DNA from: Symsagittifera roscoffensis
Lineage: Eukaryota; Xenacoelomorpha; Acoela; Convolutidae
DNA length: 64,000 nucleotides
Direction: 5' to 3'
Assembly (NCBI RefSeq): GCF_963678635.1
Contig: NW_026971715.1
Span: 33,847 to 97,846, forward strand
Shown here piece after piece: positions 54,037 to 64,000 of the stretch. The notes under the pieces are model-generated. The model did no database searches. It saw nothing but the letters and a program-made list of their open reading frames with translations, and was not told the origin of the DNA. Made by a program: the position numbers and the translations under genes. Numbering within the stretch: the first letter of the stretch is position 1; the number at the start of each line of letters is the position of its first letter.

Positions 54037-54130
54037 TAGCTCCAGTAAACAATGGGTTTTTTCTATATTTTCCATCTGAGCCTTGGAAATTAGAAAAATT
54101 GCACAAAACAACCAGAATTTAATATTCAGC

Positions 54131-54373
54131 ATAATAAATTAAATAAATTAAATAATCGCCAAAGTTTGCACCAAGAAAAAATGCGAAACTAGTTTTTCCT
54201 AAAGAATTTTGCACCCAGAACTATAGTTGCACCCAGAACTATAGAAAGGTTTTTGGAACATTTCTGAGCAATACCAAAAACGGCCATTTTGACAGAACAA
54301 AAGGCGGCAAGACACAACAGTCGATTGCAAGACGAAAAACGGTTGCGAGAGAGAAAAAGTTAGAACAACGTAC
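54131..54373 (+). repeat. Fragment of a related LTR (U3 part)
   Basis: Bases about 54240-54370 align in plus orientation with the U3 stretch around GGCCATTTTGAC in the other LTRs, although the adjoining LTR of element R is in minus orientation. It may be a relic of an older insertion or part of a small inversion at the element R boundary. Left of it (54131-54240) there is A/T-rich sequence with a duplicated GCACCCAGAACTATAG. Confidence 0.5.
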
Positions 54374-55248
54374 TGTAACATTCGCCCAAATACTACACTG
54401 CGACGGAGCGTAGAAAAAGTACCTATTACTGACTGGCAGGCGTCAGTTACCTTAATTCTACTCGTTTTTCACCGTCTCGACCTTGCCAGTTGATTTTCTG
54501 GTCTGTTTAGGGCTAAGTAAAAAGTTACAATTTTTAGGCTATCAGTCAAACGACTTTTGATCAGCTTTCGTTTACATGCGAACACTACCACATAGCTGAG
54601 TCTCGGATCCTCAGACTATGTGATTGCTATTAAAAACACGGCTCGAATACCCTAATTCAATATGTTTTTGGTGACTGTTCTATATTAAATCCATTGGAGA
54701 TGGATTGACCCTTTCCTCTTCCTAGCTACTCATATTCAAAAATATCAAATAATACCGGTGTTAATTCAAAGTTCTATGGCATCAGAGTAGCTAAAAAGTT
54801 AAGTTACTATAGTCTTTCACCATATATCAGTCTCTGGGGGACCAAGCCTCCGCTTCCGTGTTCTCCTTGTAATAATGTCGTTATTACTATCAACTCGTGG
54901 CACGGGAGGGTACTGCTCTCCACCACCGAAGCCTCCTTTCCCACTATCTTCTTCCGCTAAGGGTCTTATCGTGCGTGATTGTCACGATAAGAGGCTTCGT
55001 TTCTCTGTGTTCTTGTGCGACTTTTTCTACCCTATTTGGTGTTGTTCTGTTTTTCTCAGCTTTTTCGGTCAAAATGGCCGTTTTTCGTATTTCTGAGAAA
55101 TATCCGTTCGTCAATCGAAATTTTGAAAATAAAAAATTCTAGAATATTTCGAGCCTCCTTTCAAGCACTTTTTCGTTGTTAAGGCCTTCTCTCTCTAATT
55201 CGTGCTTCGCCGGAAAGTTGCGCTGTCCCAATCTGGCAGAATGGCACA
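54374..55248 (-). repeat. 3' LTR of element R
   Basis: The repeat is about 875 bases, starting TGTGCCATTCT and ending CGAATGTTACA on the minus strand. It aligns only patchily with the other LTRs (the GTCAAAATGGCCGTTT segment, the region of GATCCATC, and the ends), so it defines a different subfamily. Confidence 0.75.
54965..54991 (-). other. Perfect 9-bp inverted repeat in LTR of element R
   Basis: CTTATCGTG, a 9-base loop, then CACGATAAG. It sits at the place where the other LTRs carry the TTGCAACTATTG hairpin, with an unrelated stem sequence. Confidence 0.65.
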
Positions 55249-55996
55249 GTCCCCATCAATGTCCCTATTGATCGCATAATACCGGGTTATCGTCAAGTAG
55301 TTTTCCAGTTCTCTATAATCAATCTTACAAATCGCATTAGAAATTAAAATTTATCTACTCCACCTCAACTCACTACGTGTCACAAATGGCATCATACTAC
55401 ATCTCACTTCCTTTCAACATTTTCACATAATTTGCACAATGAGGAGAGTCCCAGATAAAAATTTCTTTCTGACTACTCACGTCATCTTGCCATTAAACTT
55501 CTTTTCGCTCTTGCTGATTAACAAGTGGGATGTGGCACGGCCACGCACCCGTTAAAACTAACTTAAGGTCACTCACCAAGTACAATCAGCTATTTATGCG
55601 GTCCTCTTTGATATTAAAACTAAGAAACTCTGTGGTAGGAAAGTTATTGAGTCACTCGCCCTCTTCGAGCGAGTTTACCCCAACTTACCAGGTCGCCACA
55701 CAGTGAACACGTGTCTTACAGAGGTTAAAAACATCTGTCGTGTTTAAATAGATAAATATACTCACCTATGTTCTATATAAATACATAAGTAGCACAACTA
55801 AAATTTTCTTTCAACAATTTCAACAATTGCAACAATTTTCATATTTTGGTCTGACCAAACTAAATCAAAACAGAAAATTTAGCAGTTTCAATAATCAAAC
55901 TTGGTTGATTTGTTTAAGTTTTAGCACGTAAAGACAATCAAGTTTTCTCCTTCTCTCCCTCTCTTTTTTACGTCTTCACTTCTCCTTTTGTTTCCA
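55249..55996 (-). other. 3' UTR of element R
   Basis: Alignable in parts with 30519-31339 (for example the ACCACAGAGTTTCTTA stretch). It contains the covarying hairpin at 55654-55674 and another stem-loop near 55525-55550. No gene. Confidence 0.6.
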
Positions 55997-57661
55997 TCAT
56001 CCATATTTCATTGCTTCTTTCTCCTGATCTTCAGTTTCACTGACTTCTAGAACTTTTTCCAATATGTCCATAGAGTTGCGGGCTGTCCCCAACTCTCCTG
56101 TTCCAACAGCCTTGGTTTGCAGCATGGTAGCAAGTCCACATTCACCTTTTGCTCCCGGTTCCTGCAAAAGCTGTTGTGAAGACACAGGCTCACATTCCGT
56201 TCTAGGTCAGCTCGTAAAACCTCTCTCTTTTCATTTTCAGTTACACAAAGTGCTCCAGCTACTTCCTTCACCGCCGTGGTAACAGCGTTTCGGTGCGTTA
56301 AGAACGCTCTTTTATAGGCTCCCGGTCCTATATCAAGCTGGAAAGATTGATAGGCTTCCGTCTTCCTAGACATATGACGCTTCGCGCGTTCATACAGCCA
56401 TGATGTCATCACAGCACGGAACCAAGGCATCAATCTTTGACTTGACCATATTCTTTCAATGGCTTTGGATATTCTCAGAATCTTGCAGGTGGTTCTCAGA
56501 ATCTTGCTACAACTCCTCCACGTCCCACACTAATACTAGATTCCCGCGTTTGGGGTACCACAACGTCTGCGCCAGGCAGTGGCAAGGATACTCCCCATGG
56601 GTCATTAGTATGTTCCTTCGGGTCCGATACCCTGAGGCTCCCAGCAACGGTTCCACTTCCATCATTATTCTACGCACCTCGTCCTCTTCTTCTATGTTGG
56701 GGAATTAAGTGGGTAACGCTCCACTCGCCTTCTGCTTCTGGAATTCACTCACATTACCCTCGTTCAATCTTATGAACTCTTCACCCACTACGTCTTGCAA
56801 CTCGCCTTCAGATCTCCTCGGGACGGCCCGAATGATCTTCGCCAATAAATCATACGACCTTTCCGACATTCTGGCCAACCTCACGCACTTTGGCACAGAG
56901 AAGAGTTGGTCGACCAACACTTGCTGTCTCCTCGCATCCATCACCACCATGTGCGTAGGGTATCTACTATTGCAATATGGCGCAGAGATCGAACCCACCA
57001 GATATTTAGAGCCAGTAGGTCTGTGATAGGACTCACTATCCTTCAAATTAATTCCAATTTCCAGAGCTTCTCGCCAGCCTCCGATCTTCTGCTCTGTCTG
57101 TAGTGCTCCAGGGAATACTTCCACGGTGAGGGACATCACTAGCTCATGGGCACGCTCTAGGCGTTCCAGTGATTCTATCGAGCTCATCGTGCTGCAAAAT
57201 TCCAAGGCAGTGATCAAGTTTACCTCCGTTACTCCATGACAGTCCGCGATCAACTCCATTCCACTCTTATCTGACATGCTCAACCTCCCATACAGTTGTG
57301 CCAATTGGCGATGCTGCTCGCTCTGCGTAATCAAGCAATGTTCCGAGTTGCATACATGTCCGTCCATTCCACTATTGTGAGCTAGACAAGTGCCCTGTCT
57401 CAGCCAGTCACTCGATGCACTTCCCTCGGATGGTTCGGTGGATGGGGTGTTTTTCTGCTTCGTTACTCTTATGGCCAGCAGATGGTGTATCATGGCCAGA
57501 TCGTAAAAACTCGCGTCATCATCCAAGTCCAACGTAATATCCTCCTTCATATCCCAGATTAAACCGGCGTTTGGATGTGGACTCCGAGAAGGCTTCATGA
57601 GTTCCCACATGGTTACTAAGCTGGTTTTCAAGGGACCACAAGAACCACAATCAAAAGTCAC
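55997..57661 (-). pseudogene. ORF C remnant of element R
   Basis: It covers most of ORF C in two main pieces (57661-56705 and 56433-56047) with a decayed stretch between. Conserved with the tandem copies are W-E-L-M, the C-x9-H-x-C-x4-C-x7-H pattern, P-C-H-C-L (read in the decayed stretch), H-R-N-A-V-T-T-A-V-K and the C-terminal C-x5-C...C-C. Protein similarity survives where third-position bases have changed, suggesting past selection on the protein. Confidence 0.75.
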
Positions 57662-57696
57662 TTGCCCCTTCAGCTCGGGAACCGAGTGTTCGAACC

Positions 57697-57813
57697 CACA
57701 GAGAAGAGTTGGTCGACCAACACTTGCTGTGTCCTCGCATCCATCACCACCATGTGCGTAGGGTATCTACTATTGCAATATGGTGCAGAGATCAAACCTA
57801 TGGCGCAGAGATC
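57697..57813 (-). repeat. Templated duplication inside element R
   Basis: 57697-57793 repeats 56894-56990 (97 bases, only two or three differences), and 57798-57813 repeats the end of the same source once more. It is inserted within the ORF C N-terminal region and disrupts it. Confidence 0.85.
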
Positions 57814-58157
57814 GTTCCTCCGAAAAAAAAAATACCCAGCTTGGGTTGTTCTACCATCAACATGCCAGTTTCTTTGACTCGTTCTACCCAGAAATCGAGT
57901 ACTATAACTTGCTCATAGTCGAAGTACGCTTCCCTGACTTCCTCATTCACGAAGGGATTATACGCCCAACCCGTTATGCCGGACACATATTGGAACGGCT
58001 TCAACTTCCCCAATGTCGCATAGTCTTTCTGTCCCCTGACCGCTTCAATTAATTCCCGGCTCACTTTCAACTCTTTCTTGGAATACCTTCTCACTTCTTC
58101 CAGCCGACGGTAGCTCTCCATATCGTTCGACTCCTTGTTTGGTATGGCTAGCGGCAT
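57798..58157 (-). pseudogene. Fused ORF B end and ORF C start (element R)
   Basis: One open frame reads from the ORF B C-terminus (A-Y-N-P-F) through F-D-Y-E-Q into the ORF C N-terminus (P-K-L-G). In element M the two are in different frames. The frame is cut at 57798 by the templated insertion. Confidence 0.75.
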
Positions 58158-58214
58158 GTCCTGATACAGCTCCAGGAGTGCCCTCAGGAAGTTTCTTTCA
58201 CCATCAACTCCCCC

Positions 58215-58738
58215 TTAAGGAATGGTCTTTATGCATTCTCCCAATACAGCGGTGGGGATACGATCCACCACGAACCTTACGAAGCAAAGGGCATCCTTAC
58301 GCTTAGCCCAGGCTATCGCAGAATCGTCTCTAGAAATCAACATTTGCAGGGCTTCCATCAATTCCAGTTCCTGTTCCTTTGATTTTGAGTCGTTGTTGGC
58401 TTCATACTCCGCCTTTTTAATCCCCATCAAACACCAGGCCAATCGTACCTGCAAGTCAGTCCTGGTACATGTATAAGCTAGGTATGCTGCCACCGTCGCC
58501 GGCGCATGCATAGTCTCGTCAAAGTATCTCTAGAGATCTCTAGCAGTCTTTCCAGGCCGATTTCGTTTGCTTCCGAGGACATCACCGTGCCGTATTCTTT
58601 CCGGTTCAAGTTGGAGTTCTCCGTCAGCTCCCTCAGATACTCCTGCATGGCTTGCTTCTCGTTCCAAGCCATCAGGTGCCCTCTAGTGGAATTCCTCGCC
58701 TTCAGCATCTCCACATAACCCCCTGCCGGATCTCCCAT
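58215..58738 (-). pseudogene. ORF B remnant (element R)
   Basis: Two overlapping pieces (58738-58478 and 58511-58215) match ORF B from the D-P-x-G-G-Y segment to C-F-V-R-F, including the R-x-A-W-C-x-M-G motif. A frameshift lies near 58500. The piece starts exactly at the internal deletion junction. Confidence 0.75.
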
Positions 58739-58740
58739 GT

Positions 58741-60180
58741 CCTAGAATTGGATGTCCAGACTTGTCCAACCATCTCGTCAAGGGAAGTGCTTCATAGGTT
58801 TCTTTGTCCAGAAACGAGAATCCTTCCTTTATTTCCGCCTGATTGCCTTGCTTCTATTCCAGTCTTTCATAGAACTCGGTTTTCTTGCTGAGGCTGTCAG
58901 CGTTCTGGTGTTTGTCACGCATCCTGTGCTCGATTATCATGTGGTAGTCATCTAATCTTACTATCCACCTTCCTATATAACTCTGATCCATCGAGTATGT
59001 CTTTAACCAGGATAACGCCCTGTTCTCCACGCGTAACTCAAAGGGAGCGCTCCCCAAGTATGCGCGGTACTTTTCCACAAATGTGACTACTGCAAAAATT
59101 TCTGCTTTTGGTGCACCATATTTCATCTCAGTGTCACTTAACACCTTACTGCGGTTCTCCCATTCCATTCCTGCTCCTGATGCAGTATTCCCGAGATGGC
59201 TACTACTGATGCGTCTGCGTCAAGAACATACATGCCCTTTTCACTAGGCATGCCTAGCACTGGCGCTTCGCACAGTTCCCGCTTTATGTTCTCAAAAGCC
59301 GTTTGACCTCCATCGCTCCATTCGAACTTTTTCGCTTTGTTGCGCATCAGCTTCTGCATCGGATACACCTTGTCTGCATATCCTTTTATGAACTCACGGT
59401 AGTAGTTGGCAAAGCCTAGGAAGCTCATGAGCTGTGTGTCCATTCTGGGAGCCTTCCATGTCAACACAGCTTCTACTGCTTCCGGGTCCGGCCTAACACC
59501 ATGCCTGGCCACCATTCTTCCCAGGTACTTGATTGAATCCCTAAGGATTTCACATTTCGATGGTTTGCACTTCAAGCCTGCTCTTTTCATGCATCCAAAG
59601 ACCTCATCGAACCAATCAATGTGGTCTTCCAGGGTCGGTGTTGCTATGACTACGTCATCCACGTTACAGATCACAAGATTCCCGTACTTCTTTATCACTC
59701 TGGTCAAAGCCTGAGCCATCAGTCTTTGAAAAGTGGCCGTTGTGTTGCACAAGCCGAAGGGCATCCTCTTCTACTGGTACAACCCCAACTCACACGCGAA
59801 TCCGGTCTTTTCTCTATCCTTTTTCCGCAGAGGGACCTGCCAGAAGGCAGAACTCAAGTCCAATGTGGTGAAGAACTTGGCATCACCAAGTTTAGAGAGG
59901 CTCTCTTCTATTCGCGGTATCGGGTAAGCATCTTCTATCGTTACCGCGTTCAAGTAGCGAAATTCGCAACAAAACCTACGCTGCCCCCCTTTCTTTTTCG
60001 CCATTACTACCCCGCAAGCCCATTCGTATTCGAGGAACATTTTTTTTATTTCCGCTCGGCACGCTTCCAATTTATGTGGCGTCATTCGTCTTGCGCCTTC
60101 CCTATGGGGAACGGCGCCTTCCTCAAGTTCAATTTCGTGTTCGACAAAATTACAGCAACCGATATCCGCCTTATGTCTTG
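58741..60180 (-). pseudogene. pol remnant: RT and RNase H (element R)
   Basis: Pieces at 60085-59771, 59764-59138 and 59168-58854 cover RT and RNase H. The catalytic box reads N-V-D-D instead of Y-V-D-D (59654-59665). A stop lies at about 59768. RNase H reaches H-Q-N-A-D-S-L-S and a short linker before the deletion junction near 58741. Integrase and macro-like module are absent. Confidence 0.85.
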
Positions 60181-60309
60181 AGAATACATCTGCGTTCCGA
60201 TTTAAAACCTCCCGTAGTAGCTCGAAATCTCCCTCGCCTATTTTCCCTATAAGTGTTCTATCTCTGACAAAACCGGTTTGTCAGACTCCAGTTCATATAA
60301 CGAGGGGCG

Positions 60310-61776
60310 TTACGGAAAATTCGAGCAGCTCGATAAGCCGTCGTCCAATTCGAACATCATTGAAAACAATTTATGAATAGATTTTAATTCATTAATTCTT
60401 TCTTTTTTGTGATGATAAGGACAGTCTTTTACACTAAATTTGTTCAAGTTTTGTGTCTCATCATAGTCGGTCCTCATCGGCAAAGCGTAACCAAGCTTCT
60501 TTCCACGCTGGATTGAAACCGTGGTGTCCAGTGTGTTCAATAACACACTGACACACAGTCCGTTTCGCGTTACCGAGAAGCTCCGGCCTAAAATTACTGA
60601 GCTTCGACTATTTGGATTCGGTACCAAACAAACCTGCTTACTATCACTTAACGAATTTAATTTTTTCATTCTAAAAACTGCTAATATTGCTTGTCCCGGC
60701 TGTGGTCTTATTTTTCTGTCTAAAAAATTGGTACCTTGTTTTCGTCTGTTATTATTCTCTTAATTGTTTTCTTAACATACTTCCGATCCGGGTTCCTAAT
60801 CTTTATTAGACCGTTGTTCAAGTTGATCATCACGTCAAAATTCCTGACAAAATCTCTGCCCAAGATGAATAGGTCGGCGTCGTCCAAATTCTCTACCACC
60901 TGGAAGCTCATCCAAAGATCCCGTCCTCCCATGGGGAGAACCGTTATTGATGTTCTTCCGGCTACGTAAATCGCTCCTCAATTGGGGGCGGCCAGTCGGA
61001 GATTCGTTGGAATTAGATCTTCCCTCGTGAAGCCCATTCTTTCCCAAATTTTTGTCGGCATCACAATCATTACCGCTCTTGTGTTCAGAAGCCCTGTGAC
61101 TCCGATTTTCTTGCCATTGGTGTCGAGCAGATGTGCAGTCCCATCTGCTTCGTACCCAATGTGTACTGCGTCTTTTTCCATCATGGCGTCATGGCCTATC
61201 CTGCGGACTTTGAGTTCCTCCTCACCCAAATAGATCTGCCCTATTTAGTCAATATCTGTTGTCACATAAGTCCTAGTGTAGATACTGACTCCATCCTCGT
61301 GCAGCATCATACGGCCCATAGACTTCCACGTAGCGTTCATGAAGCTTCTTTATGCGAGGGCCACCCGTTGTTAGTAGTGCTCGCACAGCTCTTGACTCAG
61401 TTCGTGACTCCACCTGCCTTAGATAATCTGCATATGTGTCCAAATGCATCAAAGTGAACTCTGATGGTTCACTCAGATTTCTGATTACCTGGTGTCCTGC
61501 TACCGAGATTATTGACTGTATCTTGTTTCCTTGCGGCACCATGCCGAATCTCTGACCGGAGATCACTTTATGTTTCATGTTCAAACTGCTTGGTGCTTTC
61601 GTTTCTTCGAACTCCGTTGTTTCGAAGGTATTCAGTTGCTCCTGAAGTTTCTCGTTTTCCAGTTCAAGTTTCACTTTTTGTTCGATCTCTTTTGTCACCA
61701 TTTCCTGCTGCACTCTATTTAGAGCATCCCTCGCGGCTGCCCTACAATCAATCTTGAGGTCATCGGCCGCAGTCAC
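60310..61776 (-). pseudogene. Protease and pol linker remnant (element R)
   Basis: It covers the coiled coil after nucleocapsid, the protease and the linker to RT, in four frames. The protease active site reads N-T-R where element L has D-T-G, so it is inactive. The I-L-G-R-D-F segment is retained (about 60860). Unlike element M the central protease segment is not deleted. Confidence 0.75.
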
Positions 61777-62983
61777 TGGTTCCGGTTTGCATGTCTTTCA
61801 GTTACCGCTTGCATTTTCTTCGTCGCCAGCTCATGCGGTTTGTCTTTTCTGCGCGCCTCCGCTTCACTCAATAGGCGAGCCTTGCTGGCTTTCAGTCCTG
61901 ATAAAGCTTCCTCGTGCCTTGGATGCTTGATGTCTGCTACAGCATCCCAGAATTGCGGACAATCCGACTTAAAATGACCTTCCAAGTTGCAAAATAAACA
62001 CCTCGGGCCAAATTTTGCAATTACTCCTCTCATGAAATCTTCATGATCGACTTCTGACGCATCTTCGTCCTCGAGGCTAAAGCCTATTGCTTTCATGCCC
62101 TGTTTATAAGTTGGGCATGCTGACACATGATGGTCCATTGAACTGCAATGGGAACAAGAGCGTCTCTTTTCCATATCATCCCTCGGTTTGTACCAGTTGT
62201 TCCCTTGGTTTGCTGGTCCGTTGTTAAAATTGCCATAAATGTTCTTATAATATCTCGAGGGAGGTTTCAACAAAAGATACTCTTTTGACTTGAGCCTCAA
62301 CTACTCTAGTGTTGGCGCATTGGTTGATAGTGGTGTGTAATGTGTTGCTAGCATTGTACGAAGTTCATCATTCTTCACACCATCGATGAATTTTGAGGCT
62401 ACCGCCAGGTTCATCCTCCTGTTCGACTCGTCCGGTTGGCTAAGCCTTCTAAGCATCTCCAAATTGTCTAGAAACTTGTCTATCATCTCATCGTCTCGTT
62501 GCCTTCTTTTCTCGACGCGCATCTTTGCTCGGTGTCCCTGCACCCCTGAGCCAAATCGATTTAACAAGATTTCAAAGATTTTCTCAGCAGTATTCCGCTG
62601 ACATTGATTTTTGGCCATCACACAGTTTAGGGCTGTCCCTTCCAAGTTACTGGTGGGCGCACTGCTCTCTTGCCTTCTAACAGGTCCTCTTCCTCAAAAT
62701 GCAGTTTCATCACCTGTATCCGGGTGTCAATGCAGCCATCAGATTCGTCTTTGTAGCATCTTGGTTTCTTAAAGACTCTTCTAGACTTTTCACTGCGTTC
62801 ATTAGTTCTGAATAACTTTTTCAGGAATTTCTCCAAAGACCTGTTCAGGGGTTCAAAGGTTGTGGCCATTGCCGTAGCATCTCTTGAGTGCCCCGCTTCA
62901 GTACCATCGCACCTTGTTAAGGGCTCTGTATTCGGTGCATCCCTGCAATCCGAATCGCCGTGACTGTTTCCCCCTTGGCCCAC
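61773..62983 (-). pseudogene. gag capsid and nucleocapsid remnant (element R)
   Basis: Capsid-like region (62983-62301 in two frames) and nucleocapsid with both CCHC knuckles (C-S-H-C...H...C and C-L-F-C...H...C). Frameshifts near 62640 and 62300 and a stop near 61775 break it. Confidence 0.75.
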
Positions 62984-63058
62984 GTGACTCCTCCCTGGAC
63001 TCGCATGTCTCCTGTTACCGGAATCACCTCTCCCAGTCGCATGTGTGCCTTGGGTCGG

Positions 63059-64000
63059 TCAATCGTTTGAGGTCTGTCTGTTCCCAGTTGAACTTGCTGT
63101 ACTGTTTGGGCCCCATGTTCTATTATCCCTTGTGGCATAGCCTGATGAACTGCCCCTACCTCTAGTGGATCCATGTGTCCTCCTCCTTTGATGGTCATTG
63201 AAGTTCACCCTTGGCTCCCTGCTGGGACCTCCCGAGTTCGGTTCTCCTTCTTTTGATCCACTCTTGCTGCCTAGTAGCCCGTCCAACCTATCCATGATAG
63301 CCTGAGTTCGCCTCTCCATCATCGCATCTATCTTTGTGTCAAGAGTCCCAAGTGACTGCTCTTGCTGAATTCTTAACTTTTCCATGTCGTCCCTTAAGCG
63401 TAACTCTCTCTGTTCCGCTTCTCTTGTCATTCGCGACAAGTTCTTCGCTATGTGCTCGTCCGTTCTTTCCTTCAAGCGTTTCTAGCTCCTACCAACTTCT
63501 TGTCTGTTGCGGTTTATTTCTTCCCGCACACTTTCTCTTTCAACGTGGACTGCTCTTTCTAGTTCACTCATTCTTTATGGACATCTGTTCATTTTGTTCT
63601 CCTATACTGCCCACTATGATGTTCAAGGCTTCCTCTAATGATGCCCCGTTTTCTACTAGTGGCGTCAATAGTGGCGGTGTCACCCTGTCGATCCCAGGTA
63701 GCTTTGTGCTGGTCGAGATTCGGGCTTTGATTCTCTGCCTCGACGTCTTTTCATTATCCACCTCTGGATCCGCCGATGCGTTGCTTGGCCCTTTGTTTCT
63801 CTTCTCTCCGGTTCGTATCTCCGAATTTGTCATACTCACAAAGTCTCTTGACTGGCCTGATGTGTTTGTGTCTTTGCTTATCGTTCTCACCACACCAAAT
63901 TTGTCCATGGTTCCAGTCTCTATCGGTGTATGCCTCATTCGCCTGGGTCAAACTATTGAGGCTGACTTGAGATCCAAAGTCCACTTGCTCCTCGTCGTCC
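63059..64000 (-). pseudogene. gag N-terminal remnant (element R), runs off window
   Basis: It matches the acidic N-terminal part and the coiled coil of Gag, in pieces at 63984-63564 and 63475-63059, with a TAG complement at about 63482 and a frameshift near 63570. The start codon and 5' LTR lie right of the window. Confidence 0.7.

Larger units (their letters stand above)
50319..54130 (-). mobile_element. Decayed CR1/L2-like LINE with 2A peptide
   Basis: This minus-strand non-LTR retrotransposon has, in order, a hydrophobic leader plus 2A motif, an APE-type endonuclease, a linker, a reverse transcriptase with YADD and a C-terminal region. The frame is broken at several points. Its base composition is more A/T-rich than the LTR element. 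The 3' end abuts the LTR of element M at 50318, so the LTR element probably inserted into or next to its 3' UTR. The 5' limit is approximate. Confidence 0.8.
54374..64000 (-). mobile_element. Element R: diverged, internally deleted relative of the giant element
   Basis: The minus-strand copy enters from the right edge with gag and ends in a 3' LTR. Order: gag, protease, RT, RNase H, then a direct jump to the end of ORF B, ORF C, 3' UTR and LTR. Relative to element M about 10 kb between RNase H and ORF B is missing. Many frameshifts and stops. It shows that the third-ORF proteins belong to the same element as gag-pol. Confidence 0.85.

Overview
This window holds only mobile DNA. I could not support a host gene, tRNA, rRNA or CRISPR array. 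It looks like nuclear DNA of an invertebrate animal. Evidence is several copies of one giant Ty3/gypsy-type LTR retroelement family, plus a CR1/L2-like LINE that carries a viral-type 2A peptide, an arrangement known from sea urchins, amphioxus, molluscs and cnidarians. I cannot name the species.

Layout. (1) 1-8076, minus strand: 5' part of element L (LTR, about 3 kb leader, then a Gag-protease frame that stays open to the window edge). (2) 8077-8203: short spacer. Element L and the next element stand head to head, so about the first 15.8 kb is a large imperfect inverted repeat. (3) 8204-32265, plus strand: element M, about 24 kb from 5' LTR to first 3' LTR. It has a 3 kb leader, gag, a protease whose catalytic segment is deleted, RT, RNase H and integrase. 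A divergent macro-domain-like module follows, and then a very long third coding region (21648-30518, about 2,950 codons) broken by stops and frameshifts. That region carries an SGNH/GDSL hydrolase domain, a second SGNH-like domain, and two large conserved protein segments I do not recognise (here ORF B and ORF C). (4) The 3' part of element M, its 3' LTR and about 1 kb of the flanking LINE occur three times in tandem (units starting 24216, 33265 and 42293, period about 9.03 kb). (5) 50319-54130, minus strand: the decayed LINE (2A peptide, APE-type endonuclease, YADD reverse transcriptase). (6) 54374-64000, minus strand: element R, a more diverged relative, heavily frameshifted. An internal deletion joins RNase H directly to ORF B. 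It independently shows that ORF B and ORF C belong to the same element as gag-pol.

How the parts fit: one family appears to encode Gag-Pol in one frame and, from a 3' position that retroviruses use for env, a roughly 3,000-residue protein with esterase-like domains and no obvious envelope features. A conserved splice donor in the leader and a good acceptor just before the third ORF suggest expression from a spliced RNA. Element L is the best candidate for an intact copy. M and R are clearly dead. Names L, M, R and ORF A/B/C are mine. All reading was by eye, without searches.
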